From: Gammaproteobacteria bacterium
Lineage (GTDB): Bacteria > Pseudomonadota > Gammaproteobacteria > BMS3Bbin11
Length of the DNA stretch: 14,550 nt
Assembly (NCBI GenBank): GCA_030597275.1
Contig: JAUVSB010000010.1
Span: 1 to 14,550, forward strand
Direction: 5' to 3'
Made by a program: the position numbers and the translations under genes. How positions within the stretch are numbered: position 1 is the stretch's first letter; the number at the start of each line of letters is the position of its first letter. This document shows, in pieces, positions 1-5,962 of this stretch. The notes below the pieces were generated by a model. That model ran no database searches and was not told the origin of the DNA. It saw only the letters and a list, made by a program, of their open reading frames with translations.

Positions 1-93
1 GCTCAGGAAATTCTCGGCGGCAAGTTCCTGCCAGGTGATTTGATTGAAGTTGACGCAACAGATGGAACGTTCATTTTCAATAAAAGTAGCTGA
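1..93 (+). CDS. clpB: ClpB disaggregase chaperone, C-terminal end only
   Basis: Frame 1 is open from the first base and ends at a TGA at 91-93. The 30 residues begin AQEILGGKFLPGD and end in FIFNKSS. This matches the small C-terminal domain of ClpB/Hsp104 AAA+ chaperones, where a segment like 'LAQxILxGxxxPGD' is followed by a short beta strand and the stop. ClpB works with DnaK in the cytoplasm to extract polypeptides from aggregates. Neither ATPase module is in the window, so the call rests on the C-terminal fit and on context: clpB is a known neighbour of pgeF and rluD in gammaproteobacteria, and both genes lie 2.5-4.3 kb away here, although on the opposite strand. Protein-disaggregating Clp identity is likely; other Clp ATPases are less likely. 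Confidence 0.75.
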   Translation, partial: AQEILGGKFLPGDLIEVDATDGTFIFNKSS

Positions 94-110
94 GTATTGG
101 TGTAACTATA

Positions 111-172
111 TAACCGCAAAAGGACGTAGAAGCACGCATAGCCGCTGCGCACCCCTGCGTCCTTTGCGGTTA
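111..172. repeat. Imperfect palindromic intergenic repeat downstream of clpB
   Basis: The left arm at 111-127 begins TAACCGCAAAAGGACG and the right arm at 155-172 ends CGTCCTTTGCGGTTA. They are reverse complements apart from one bulged A and end mismatches, with about 27 nt between them. RNA from either strand could form a long hairpin. It lies 17 bp after the clpB stop and has no strong T-tract after it, so it could stop transcription or protect a 3' end but is not a canonical intrinsic terminator. A near-identical half copy (18 of 19 bases) occurs at 13287-13305, which suggests a dispersed family. Confidence 0.7.
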
Positions 173-188
173 ATAAAGAGCTACAAAG

Positions 189-215
189 TTGTTTCCTTTA
201 TTCACAGGCTATAAA
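189..215 (+). promoter_or_regulatory. Weak candidate sigma-70 promoter for the 269 gene
   Basis: TTGTTT at 189-194 and TATAAA at 210-215 resemble -35 and -10 boxes, but the 15 bp spacing is short. The boxes lie between the clpB-side palindrome and the kinase-like gene that starts at 269, where a separate promoter would be expected. AT-rich sequence continues to the start codon and no clear Shine-Dalgarno is visible. The assignment is by pattern only. Confidence 0.3.
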
Positions 216-268
216 CTGAGCAAATACAAAATAATTTACTCAATTCGTTCCCGGTTCGGTAGCTGTAT

Positions 269-1903
269 ATGACTAAACTCATCAATGCCCTGCTAAACCC
301 ATCACTCTACGATCATGCTGTAGACAAGATCGTGCTGGTGGAGACCCATATATCATGGGTCTTACTCACCGGTGACTTTGCCTATAAACTCAAGAAACCG
401 GTAAATTTCGGCTTTCTCGACTTTTCATCGCTGGAGAAACGTAAGTTTTACTGTAAGGAAGAACTACGCCTCAATCGGCGCTTTGCCCCTGAACTCTACC
501 TGGATGTCATCACCATCACCGGTACAGAAGATCAGCCCTCATTAAAAGGGGAAGGTGAAGTGCTGGAATATGCGGTGAAGATGAAACAGTTTCCATCTGA
601 ATCCTTGCTCAGCACATTACTTGACTCCGGCGACCTCCGGGAAGTCCACATGGACTGGCTTGCGCAAGTCATCGCAGACTTTCATCAGAAAGCTGATATC
701 GCTGAAGCTGAATCTAAATTCGGCACACTCAAAGCCGTTGTTCAGCCAGTTAGTGAAAATTTTCAACAAATTCGCCAGCAGGTTCAGGATCCGGACATAC
801 TGCTCCAGTTAGATAGCATAGAGAAATGGAGTACAGACGCTTTCAAACGCCTGGAACCCGAGTTCAGAAAACGAAAAGAGCATGGTTACATTCGAGAATG
901 TCACGGTGATCTACACCTGGGGAATATCATCCTGTTGCATGAGAAAGTCATTCCCTTTGACTGTCTTGAATTTAATGAGAACCTGCGCTGGATTGACGTC
1001 CTCAGTGAGATCGCCTTCCTTGTCATGGATCTTGATGACCATCAACGGCCAGACCTTTCCAGGCGGCTGCTAAATAAATACCTTGAGTACACCGGCGACT
1101 ACAGTCATCTCGCAGTACTTCAATACTACATGGTATACCGCGCTATGGTGCGGGCAAAGGTGAACGCCCTGCAACTTGATCAGGATGAATCAGATCAGCG
1201 AAAAATCGATTCAGTACTCAGGGAATGCAAGAGTTACATTTCGCTTGGCAATTTATACATAACAGACCGTAAACCTCTGTTGATCATCATGCATGGCTTC
1301 AGTGGATCGGGTAAAACAACCATCAGTCAGTTTATTCTAGAAGCACTACCGGCTATTCGTATTCGCTCTGATGTTGAGCGTAAACGCCTGCTCAAAGATC
1401 AAGACTCTGATAGCCGTGGCGAAGTAAAAAACCACAAAACCCAAAGTGGAATCAATGAGGGAATATATAGCAAGGAATCATCTAACATAACCTATGATCA
1501 CCTGCGAATACTAGCCGAAGATATCATTCTGGCAGGCTTGTCCGTCATTGTAGATGCCGCTTTTTTACAGACTGAACAGCGTAAGCGCTTCAGTCAACTT
1601 GCCACCCTGCTGAATGTACCTTTCCGTATTATAAACTGCCATGCTGAGCACTCAATTCTGGAACAGCGTCTTATTGAAAGACAAATCTATGGCAGCGATG
1701 CATCTGATGCGACCCTGGATGTCCTCTTTCACCAGCAGGAGAATCATGACCCTCTTACAGAAGAAGAAATCTCGCAATCTTTTTCTATGGATAAAACCGA
1801 AGCTTCATCCATAAAAACAGTCACTGACCATTTGCTGGCACTGATGCATGGTCATGCTGCACCCGACAGTTTCTCAGACAATGAAATTCTGAAGCACTCA
1901 TGA
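269..1903 (+). CDS. Two-domain kinase-like protein: APH-fold domain plus AAA_33 P-loop domain
   Basis: The 544-residue protein has two parts. The N-terminal half resembles aminoglycoside-phosphotransferase-like kinases: it has the catalytic loop HGDLHLGN at residues 212-219 and a metal-binding DCLEF at 231-235. The C-terminal half, from about residue 335, has a Walker A loop GFSGSGKTT at 343-351, followed by RSDVERKRL at 367-375 and a VDAAFL strand, as in AAA_33 small-molecule or nucleic-acid kinases. This fusion is a known family of unknown substrate, often annotated 'bifunctional aminoglycoside phosphotransferase/ATP-binding protein'. The name should not be read as drug resistance. No signal peptide or membrane segment is visible, so it is probably cytoplasmic. 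The ATG at 269 has no strong ribosome-binding site. The stop overlaps the next ATG (ATGA), implying translational coupling to the truncated ORF downstream. Confidence 0.85.
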   Translation: MTKLINALLNPSLYDHAVDKIVLVETHISWVLLTGDFAYKLKKPVNFGFLDFSSLEKRKFYCKEELRLNRRFAPELYLDVITITGTEDQPSLKGEGEVLEYAVKMKQFPSESLLSTLLDSGDLREVHMDWLAQVIADFHQKADIAEAESKFGTLKAVVQPVSENFQQIRQQVQDPDILLQLDSIEKWSTDAFKRLEPEFRKRKEHGYIRECHGDLHLGNIILLHEKVIPFDCLEFNENLRWIDVLSEIAFLVMDLDDHQRPDLSRRLLNKYLEYTGDYSHLAVLQYYMVYRAMVRAKVNALQLDQDESDQRKIDSVLRECKSYISLGNLYITDRKPLLIIMHGFSGSGKTTISQFILEALPAIRIRSDVERKRLLKDQDSDSRGEVKNHKTQSGINEGIYSKESSNITYDHLRILAEDIILAGLSVIVDAAFLQTEQRKRFSQLATLLNVPFRIINCHAEHSILEQRLIERQIYGSDASDATLDVLFHQQENHDPLTEEEISQSFSMDKTEASSIKTVTDHLLALMHGHAAPDSFSDNEILKHS

Positions 1904-2175
1904 AGCTCATTGAAGTCATTGCTGATTCCGGTCATATGGATGCGCTTGCTGGCCTGGCCGAACAACACCAGTTAGTGTATCACTGGTATACGAAAACAGA
2001 TGCTGGCCAACGTACTAGTTTTCGTATGCTGGTTGACGATGACACACGCCAACCAATTATATTGTTTTATTGTAGTGTATGCTCGAAATGGCTTAAGCAG
2101 CTAAACCTGGGTAAATATACTGCCACGATTACTGCCTGTTTATTGATTTTTTGTTCAGTGAAGCGTTTACTGTAA
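1900..2175 (+). pseudogene. Truncated N-terminal remnant resembling the DUF389/TIGR00341 family
   Basis: The 91-codon ORF begins MKLIEVIADSGHMDALAGLA and continues to a segment RMLVDDDTRQP at about residues 42-52. This resembles the soluble N-terminal part of DUF389 (TIGR00341) proteins, which normally continue into a longer soluble segment and several membrane helices. After residue 52 the resemblance stops and a cysteine- and aromatic-rich tail of about 39 residues follows. I found no continuation in the other two frames of the next 100 bases, so this looks like a truncation joined to unrelated sequence rather than a simple frameshift. The ATGA overlap with the upstream kinase-like gene suggests the intact gene was once translationally coupled to it. 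A functional short protein cannot be excluded. The family match is from memory of the N-terminal pattern. Confidence 0.5.
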
Positions 2176-2209
2176 GCATCTTCTACTTTCACCTGTATGG
2201 AGGTGTGTG

Positions 2210-2389
2210 ATGAACGATAAACCTGTTCCTACTGAACCAGACCTGATTGATTGTAAACTCTGTTTTAAAGAAATCCCTGAGTCCGTTGCTATAACTGAAG
2301 AAGGTGAAGACTACGTTATGCATTTCTGTGGGCTGGAATGTTACTCAGCCTGGAAAGAAAAAAACAAAAATGCGGCAGGTAATGACTAA
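2210..2389 (+). CDS. Small four-cysteine protein, DUF3330-like
   Basis: The 59-residue protein has CKLC at residues 15-18 followed by FKEIP, and then HFCGLEC at 38-44 with YSAWK behind it. Two CxxC/CxxxC pairs with this spacing suggest a zinc-binding ribbon of the TRASH/MYM type and match my recollection of the DUF3330 family. Its function is unknown. I chose the ATG at 2210 over the in-frame GTG at 2207 because a near-perfect ribosome-binding site, GGAGGT at 2199-2204, lies 5 nt upstream of the ATG. This is one of the strongest ribosome-binding sites in the window. The tail is short and charged (EKNKNAAGND). No membrane segment is visible, so it is probably cytoplasmic, perhaps binding metal or a protein partner. 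Confidence 0.75.
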   Translation: MNDKPVPTEPDLIDCKLCFKEIPESVAITEEGEDYVMHFCGLECYSAWKEKNKNAAGND

Positions 2390-2434
2390 ACAAAATATGA
2401 GATTGAAACAACGATCAATTAAAAATTCATCTGC

Positions 2435-2671
2435 ATGCATATAATCATCATCGCCTGGCTGTATGTCATGCTCATGGTTTCGGTCAGTTACTGGCCTGAT
2501 GTCGTCGGCATGCTCTGGCGTTTCGCCCTGTTTGGCTTCCTTCCTGCCTTGTTATGGTTCAAGATGGTCATGTTTGTCCGTCGTCGACCTGATGATGACG
2601 CCAGATCAGTGTTGCCATCCGACCACAGACCCCCTGTCGACGATAAGAAAAAAAACGTTCCTCATCACTGA
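2435..2671 (+). CDS. Small two-helix membrane protein of unknown function
   Basis: The 78-residue ORF starts MHIIIIAWLYVMLMVSVSYW and has a second hydrophobic stretch at about residues 28-47 (WRFALFGFLPALLWFKMVMF). After that comes a positive RRR cluster and a hydrophilic, proline- and charge-rich tail. The layout is an inner-membrane hairpin with a cytoplasmic tail. I recall similar short proteins in beta- and gammaproteobacteria but know no function. The last 104 bp overlap, on the opposite strand, the 3' end of pgeF, so the tail may be constrained by pgeF coding. The ATG at 2435 has no obvious ribosome-binding site. A chance ORF is possible, but the two well-formed hydrophobic helices with positive-inside charges argue for a real gene. 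Confidence 0.6.
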   Translation: MHIIIIAWLYVMLMVSVSYWPDVVGMLWRFALFGFLPALLWFKMVMFVRRRPDDDARSVLPSDHRPPVDDKKKNVPHH

Positions 2672-3344
2672 AAGAACAGTAAGTTCCGCCGTAGATTTCA
2701 CTAACACCAGCTTGCTGCAAACGTAAGCGTGCCAGAGTATAAAGGTCAACTAGCCACTTGCCACTGTTTAACGATTCTTGAAACCAGCCAGTCTTGTTCT
2801 TCACTCCAACTGATAGTTTATCTAGCACTTCTTCTCCAACCTCAAACTTCTCTGGCCCTATTGCAGGCCCCAGCCAGGCCAGAATATCCTCTGCAGCAGA
2901 AAAATGGGACACACCGGCTTCAAGAATTCCATTTGCCAGACCACGCCAGCCAGCATGTATGGCAGCGATTCGCTGCCCCTTTCTATCTGTCAAAAGTACA
3001 GGCAGGCAATCAGCTGTCATTACCACACAGACTGTTTCTTCACGGGTAGTTGTACTTCCATCAGCCTTAAAGTCATTATTCCTGAAATTATTGTTAATTT
3101 GATCCAGGTTTAAAATTTTCGTTGAATGGATTTGTTCTAGCCATTGGGGGGAAGAGCTGAGGTTCAGCCCTTGCTGTAGTAACAAACGGTTTTCAGCCAC
3201 ATCTTGAACATCATCCTTTACATGGCCAGCCGGGTTCATACTTTTGTACACCCCCTGGCTGACCCCACCACTACGCGTAGTGCAGACAGCACGAATATGC
3301 GGCGGCGCCGGCCAGTCGGGAACTATCCAGTCATGCTGAGGCAT
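2568..3344 (-). CDS. pgeF: Peptidoglycan editing factor PgeF (YfiH/multicopper polyphenol oxidase family)
   Basis: The 258-residue protein carries the metal-site residues of the YfiH family: H73 in QIHS, C113 in TADCLPV and H130 in AAIHAGWRG. The CTTRSGGVS N-terminus and FFSYRRQGVCGRMATLIW C-terminus are also typical. E. coli PgeF removes L-Ser mis-incorporated at position 1 of UDP-MurNAc peptides; older annotations call the family a laccase or polyphenol oxidase. A longer start at 3374 exists, but homologs begin close to the ATG at 3344 (MPQHDWIVPDWPAP), which also has a CAGGA-like ribosome-binding site. That start lies inside the end of rluD (14 bp overlap), so the two genes are co-transcribed and probably coupled. 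The 3' end is antisense to the small membrane protein gene on +. Confidence 0.92.
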   Translation of the reverse strand: MPQHDWIVPDWPAPPHIRAVCTTRSGGVSQGVYKSMNPAGHVKDDVQDVAENRLLLQQGLNLSSSPQWLEQIHSTKILNLDQINNNFRNNDFKADGSTTTREETVCVVMTADCLPVLLTDRKGQRIAAIHAGWRGLANGILEAGVSHFSAAEDILAWLGPAIGPEKFEVGEEVLDKLSVGVKNKTGWFQESLNSGKWLVDLYTLARLRLQQAGVSEIYGGTYCSFSDEERFFSYRRQGVCGRMATLIWRHHQVDDGQT

Positions 3345-4308
3345 GTTCCTGTTTATCCTCTCTAAGCGCATCAATCAGTGCCTGCATATCTGGCGGTACA
3401 GGCACTGTCCAGCTCAGTAGTTCACCACTACGCGGGTGATGCAGCGCCAGGGTTTCAGCATGCAGGGCCTGGCGTTTGAAGCCACGCAGGGTATTGATCA
3501 GTTTTTCAGAAGATGCTGGCGGCACATGCAAACGTTTGCCATAAACAGGGTCCCCGGTAATTGGGTGCCCCTTCCAGCTCATGTGCACACGAATCTGATG
3601 GGTACGCCCAGTCTCCAATATCACTCTGATCAGGGTATGAGTGCGAAATTTCTCTTCAACACGATAATGTGTAACCGCAGGTTTGCCACGGTTGCTGACG
3701 GCCATTTTTGTACGCTCACGGCTATGACGTCCAATTGGCGCATCGATAGTGCCGCCAGCCACTATCTGGGTGCTGATCACAGCCAGGTATTCTCGCCTGA
3801 TCTGTTTTTCCTGCATTGCTTCGACCAATTGCTTGACGGCAAGCTCATTACGTCCTATCACCAATAAACCGGTCGTTTCTTTATCAATACGATGGATAAT
3901 ACCTGCTCGTGGCAGTACTGCCAGCGATTCGTCAAAGTGTAGCAGGGCGTTTAACAATGTGCTGTCCGGGTTACCGGTACCCGGATGAACGACAAGACCA
4001 GCGGGTTTGTTAATGACAAGAATATCCTCATCCTGGTATACAACATCAAGCGGGATATCCTGGGCTTTTGACTCTGTTACTACAGGCTCCGGGACATTTA
4101 TGATAACGGTCTGCCCTTCCATTACCTTAGTTTTCTGTCCTTCTGATTGCCCATCCAGACTGACCAGTCCATCCTTTATCCAATGCTGAATTGTCGAGCG
4201 GGAATATTGATCAAACATTGTTGCCAATGCCTTATCAAGACGAAAGCCATTACATTTTTCAGGTATTGTCTGCTGTATTTGCTTTAACATGTCTTTTGGC
4301 TTCACCAT
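3331..4308 (-). CDS. rluD: 23S rRNA pseudouridine(1911/1915/1917) synthase RluD
   Basis: The 325-residue length is close to E. coli RluD (326). An S4-like RNA-binding domain (GFRLDKALATMFDQYSRSTI, about residues 21-40) precedes the catalytic domain. That domain has the family signature RAGIIHRIDKETTGLLV at 134-150, with D142 as the catalytic aspartate, and LETGRTHQIRVHM further on. RluD makes the pseudouridines of helix 69 in 23S rRNA, late in 50S assembly. The first ATG at 4308 is taken; an in-frame ATG at 4290 (MLKQIQQ) is an alternative, and neither has a strong ribosome-binding site. The gene is divergent from bamD across 58 bp and overlaps pgeF at its 3' end, as in enterobacteria. Confidence 0.95.
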   Translation of the reverse strand: MVKPKDMLKQIQQTIPEKCNGFRLDKALATMFDQYSRSTIQHWIKDGLVSLDGQSEGQKTKVMEGQTVIINVPEPVVTESKAQDIPLDVVYQDEDILVINKPAGLVVHPGTGNPDSTLLNALLHFDESLAVLPRAGIIHRIDKETTGLLVIGRNELAVKQLVEAMQEKQIRREYLAVISTQIVAGGTIDAPIGRHSRERTKMAVSNRGKPAVTHYRVEEKFRTHTLIRVILETGRTHQIRVHMSWKGHPITGDPVYGKRLHVPPASSEKLINTLRGFKRQALHAETLALHHPRSGELLSWTVPVPPDMQALIDALREDKQEHASA

Positions 4309-4366
4309 AGGCTTGATTCAGGTTATCCTTCAGTTCCAATTTTGAACACTATTGCAGCAATATTCC
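4309..4366. promoter_or_regulatory. Divergent rluD/bamD control region with two small palindromes
   Basis: These 58 bp must hold the promoters or leaders of both rluD-pgeF and bamD. I find no convincing -35/-10 pair on either strand. Two small inverted repeats sit on the bamD side: a quasi-palindrome GTTCCAATTTTGAAC at 4333-4347, and a perfect ATTGC-A-GCAAT at 4351-4361 that ends 5 nt before the bamD ATG, where a ribosome-binding site would be expected. Neither is long enough for a firm operator call. Confidence 0.35.
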
Positions 4367-5155
4367 ATGCGCGCCACAAGACTCATTTTAATACTATCAC
4401 TGTCACTGATTCTATCAGCTTGTTCCTGGTTTAAGGACAATGAAAAGCTGGATGATACCGTACCGGCACAAACCCTGTACTCCCGTGCAAAAAAAGAATT
4501 GACATCAGAAAACTGGGAAGCGGCGATCAAGCAGTACGAAGCTTTACGTGCCAGATACCCTTTCGGCAAGTTTTCACAACAGGCCGAGATTGAACTGGCC
4601 TACGCCTATTACAAATTTAATGAGCCCGAGTCTGCCATTGCTGCTGTGGAACGCTTCATTCACAACTACCCGACCCACCCTAACCTGGATTATGCCTACT
4701 ATTTGAAAGGGCTGGCTGATTTTAAGGATAGTAATTCCGTGGTGGACAGAATCACCGGCGGTTATGATTTTTCAGACCGTGATCCGAAAGCCGCCCTGCA
4801 GGCTTATAAAGATTTCACCGTTCTGATAGAGAAATTTCCAGAAAGCAAATATTCTGATGACGCTCGTCAACGTATCAGATTCATACTCGAAGCACTGGCG
4901 GTTCATGAAATTAAAGTGGCGCGCCATTACCTCAAAATCGAGGCCTATGTCGCCGCCCTGAACAGGGCAAAATATGTCATAGAACATTACCAGCGCACAC
5001 CCTCTGTTGAGGATGCACTTGGCCTGCAGGCTACTATCTACGCCACAATTGGTATGCCGGGTCTGGCAAATGACAGCATCAGAGTACTGAAACTTAATTT
5101 CCCTGAAAGTCGTTATATAAAAAGGGTTGAGAAGTTGCTCGCAGAAGAAGGCTAA
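4367..5155 (+). CDS. bamD: Outer membrane protein assembly factor BamD (ComL), lipoprotein
   Basis: The 262-residue protein starts with a lipoprotein signal: MRATR, a hydrophobic core, and the lipobox LSAC with the lipidated cysteine at C19. The mature part is a series of TPR-like helix pairs, such as YSRAKKELTSENWEAAIKQYEALRARYPFG and AYYKFNEPESAIAAVERFIHNYPTHPNLDYAYYLKGLA, typical of the essential BamD subunit of the BAM complex. It sits on the inner face of the outer membrane and helps BamA insert beta-barrel proteins. The ATG at 4367 is preferred; an upstream in-frame TTG at 4352 would only add MQQYS before the signal peptide. No clear ribosome-binding site is seen. The gene is divergent from rluD, a conserved arrangement. 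Confidence 0.95.
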   Translation: MRATRLILILSLSLILSACSWFKDNEKLDDTVPAQTLYSRAKKELTSENWEAAIKQYEALRARYPFGKFSQQAEIELAYAYYKFNEPESAIAAVERFIHNYPTHPNLDYAYYLKGLADFKDSNSVVDRITGGYDFSDRDPKAALQAYKDFTVLIEKFPESKYSDDARQRIRFILEALAVHEIKVARHYLKIEAYVAALNRAKYVIEHYQRTPSVEDALGLQATIYATIGMPGLANDSIRVLKLNFPESRYIKRVEKLLAEEG

Positions 5156-5170
5156 AAAATAAAAAACATA

Positions 5171-5236
5171 TTCACCACAGACGACTGCACGGATGCAGGA
5201 GGTTGAGCAATACATGAGCAATTGCCCAGGGCCACA
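5171..5236. repeat. Possible intergenic repeat between convergent bamD and the PPTase gene
   Basis: The 96-bp spacer contains TTCACCACAGACGACTGCACGG near one end and GGCCACAGAGAATAAATAA near the other. CACAGA words of this kind occur in short repetitive elements that I recall from intergenic regions of beta- and gammaproteobacteria. A 5-bp hairpin (CTGCA / TGCAG, 5185-5198) lies inside, without a T-tract on either strand. I see no second copy in this window, so repeat status is by resemblance only. It may also act as a weak bidirectional stop for the two converging genes. Confidence 0.3.
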
Positions 5237-5251
5237 GAGAATAAATAAACT

Positions 5252-5962
5252 TTAAATCATATTTGTCAGCGTTTTTTCAATAAATCTGGCTTTTTTACAC
5301 CTCACCACTATCGCTGCAATTGAATGTTCATCAGGCTGCCACTGCCACAGTGACCAGTTGGCCTGGTCATTCTGCTCCAGTTTATCGACAACATTGAGAC
5401 CTTTATTCTCTGAGATCATGCATTCAAAACGATCCAGTCCTTGCAGCAGTTTCATACCACGTGCTTTAACAGAGGCCTCTTTCAACACCCACATCCTGTA
5501 AAACAGCCGATTGTCCGAGCGTTCTTCGAACATTTTATGTTCTGCAGCAGTAAAAAAACGCTGGGCAAGTGCTGCATAATCACGGCCATGTTGAAGCCGC
5601 TCAATATCTATGCCGACATCAGGCCCTGTCGTCACCGCCAGTAAGCAGTAGTTTCCACTATGGCTGAGGTTAAATTGTAAAGATCCCGGTGTGTCTTGAG
5701 ACAACTCAGGTTTACCATTTTCAGTATAGTTAAAGACTATGTCAGCCCCTGAGCAGAGCAAATAGCGAGCCAGTATCAAGCGTAAGGCCACCCTGGTACG
5801 GAGAAAATCTGTCCTTGCCCTCTGGTGCTTAATTTTGCTGTAGCGGGACAATTCATCGTCAGATAACAATTCAGGCAAATCCAGAAAAGTTTCATCCATG
5901 GAAATGTTCCAGATGTGGACAGTGTTTTTGTCCACTACAGCCTGTTCCCCTCTAGAGATCAT
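5252..5962 (-). CDS. Sfp-type 4'-phosphopantetheinyl transferase
   Basis: The 236-residue protein has the Sfp/AcpT family motifs: FNLSHSG at 97-103, GIDIE at 117-121 and WVLKEASVKARG at 158-169. D119, E121 and E162 fit the Mg-binding positions. The enzyme moves the 4'-phosphopantetheine arm of CoA onto a serine of acyl or peptidyl carrier proteins in the cytoplasm. The size matches the two-lobed Sfp/HetI class rather than the short AcpS class. No polyketide or peptide synthase is near, so the carrier protein could be the fatty-acid ACP or one encoded elsewhere. The start at 5962 overlaps the end of nadE by 11 bp, implying coupled translation. An in-frame GTG at 5935 behind a GGGG-rich stretch is an alternative start. 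Confidence 0.88.
   Translation of the reverse strand: MISRGEQAVVDKNTVHIWNISMDETFLDLPELLSDDELSRYSKIKHQRARTDFLRTRVALRLILARYLLCSGADIVFNYTENGKPELSQDTPGSLQFNLSHSGNYCLLAVTTGPDVGIDIERLQHGRDYAALAQRFFTAAEHKMFEERSDNRLFYRMWVLKEASVKARGMKLLQGLDRFECMISENKGLNVVDKLEQNDQANWSLWQWQPDEHSIAAIVVRCKKARFIEKTLTNMI

Noticed and set aside
269..1903. Aminoglycoside resistance gene
   Set aside because: The APH-like catalytic loop is present, but the fusion to a P-loop kinase domain and the core-gene setting fit the unknown-substrate fusion family, not a resistance determinant.
3345..3374. Upstream start for pgeF (MMRLERINRN extension)
   Set aside because: It lies fully within the rluD end, extends past the usual family N-terminus, and the ATG at 3344 has a better upstream sequence.
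3436..3988. Plus-strand ORFs opposite rluD
   Set aside because: RluD on the minus strand explains the region completely; these ORFs show no recognisable motif.
4352..4366. TTG start for bamD
   Set aside because: It adds MQQYS before a complete lipoprotein signal peptide that already begins at the ATG at 4367.
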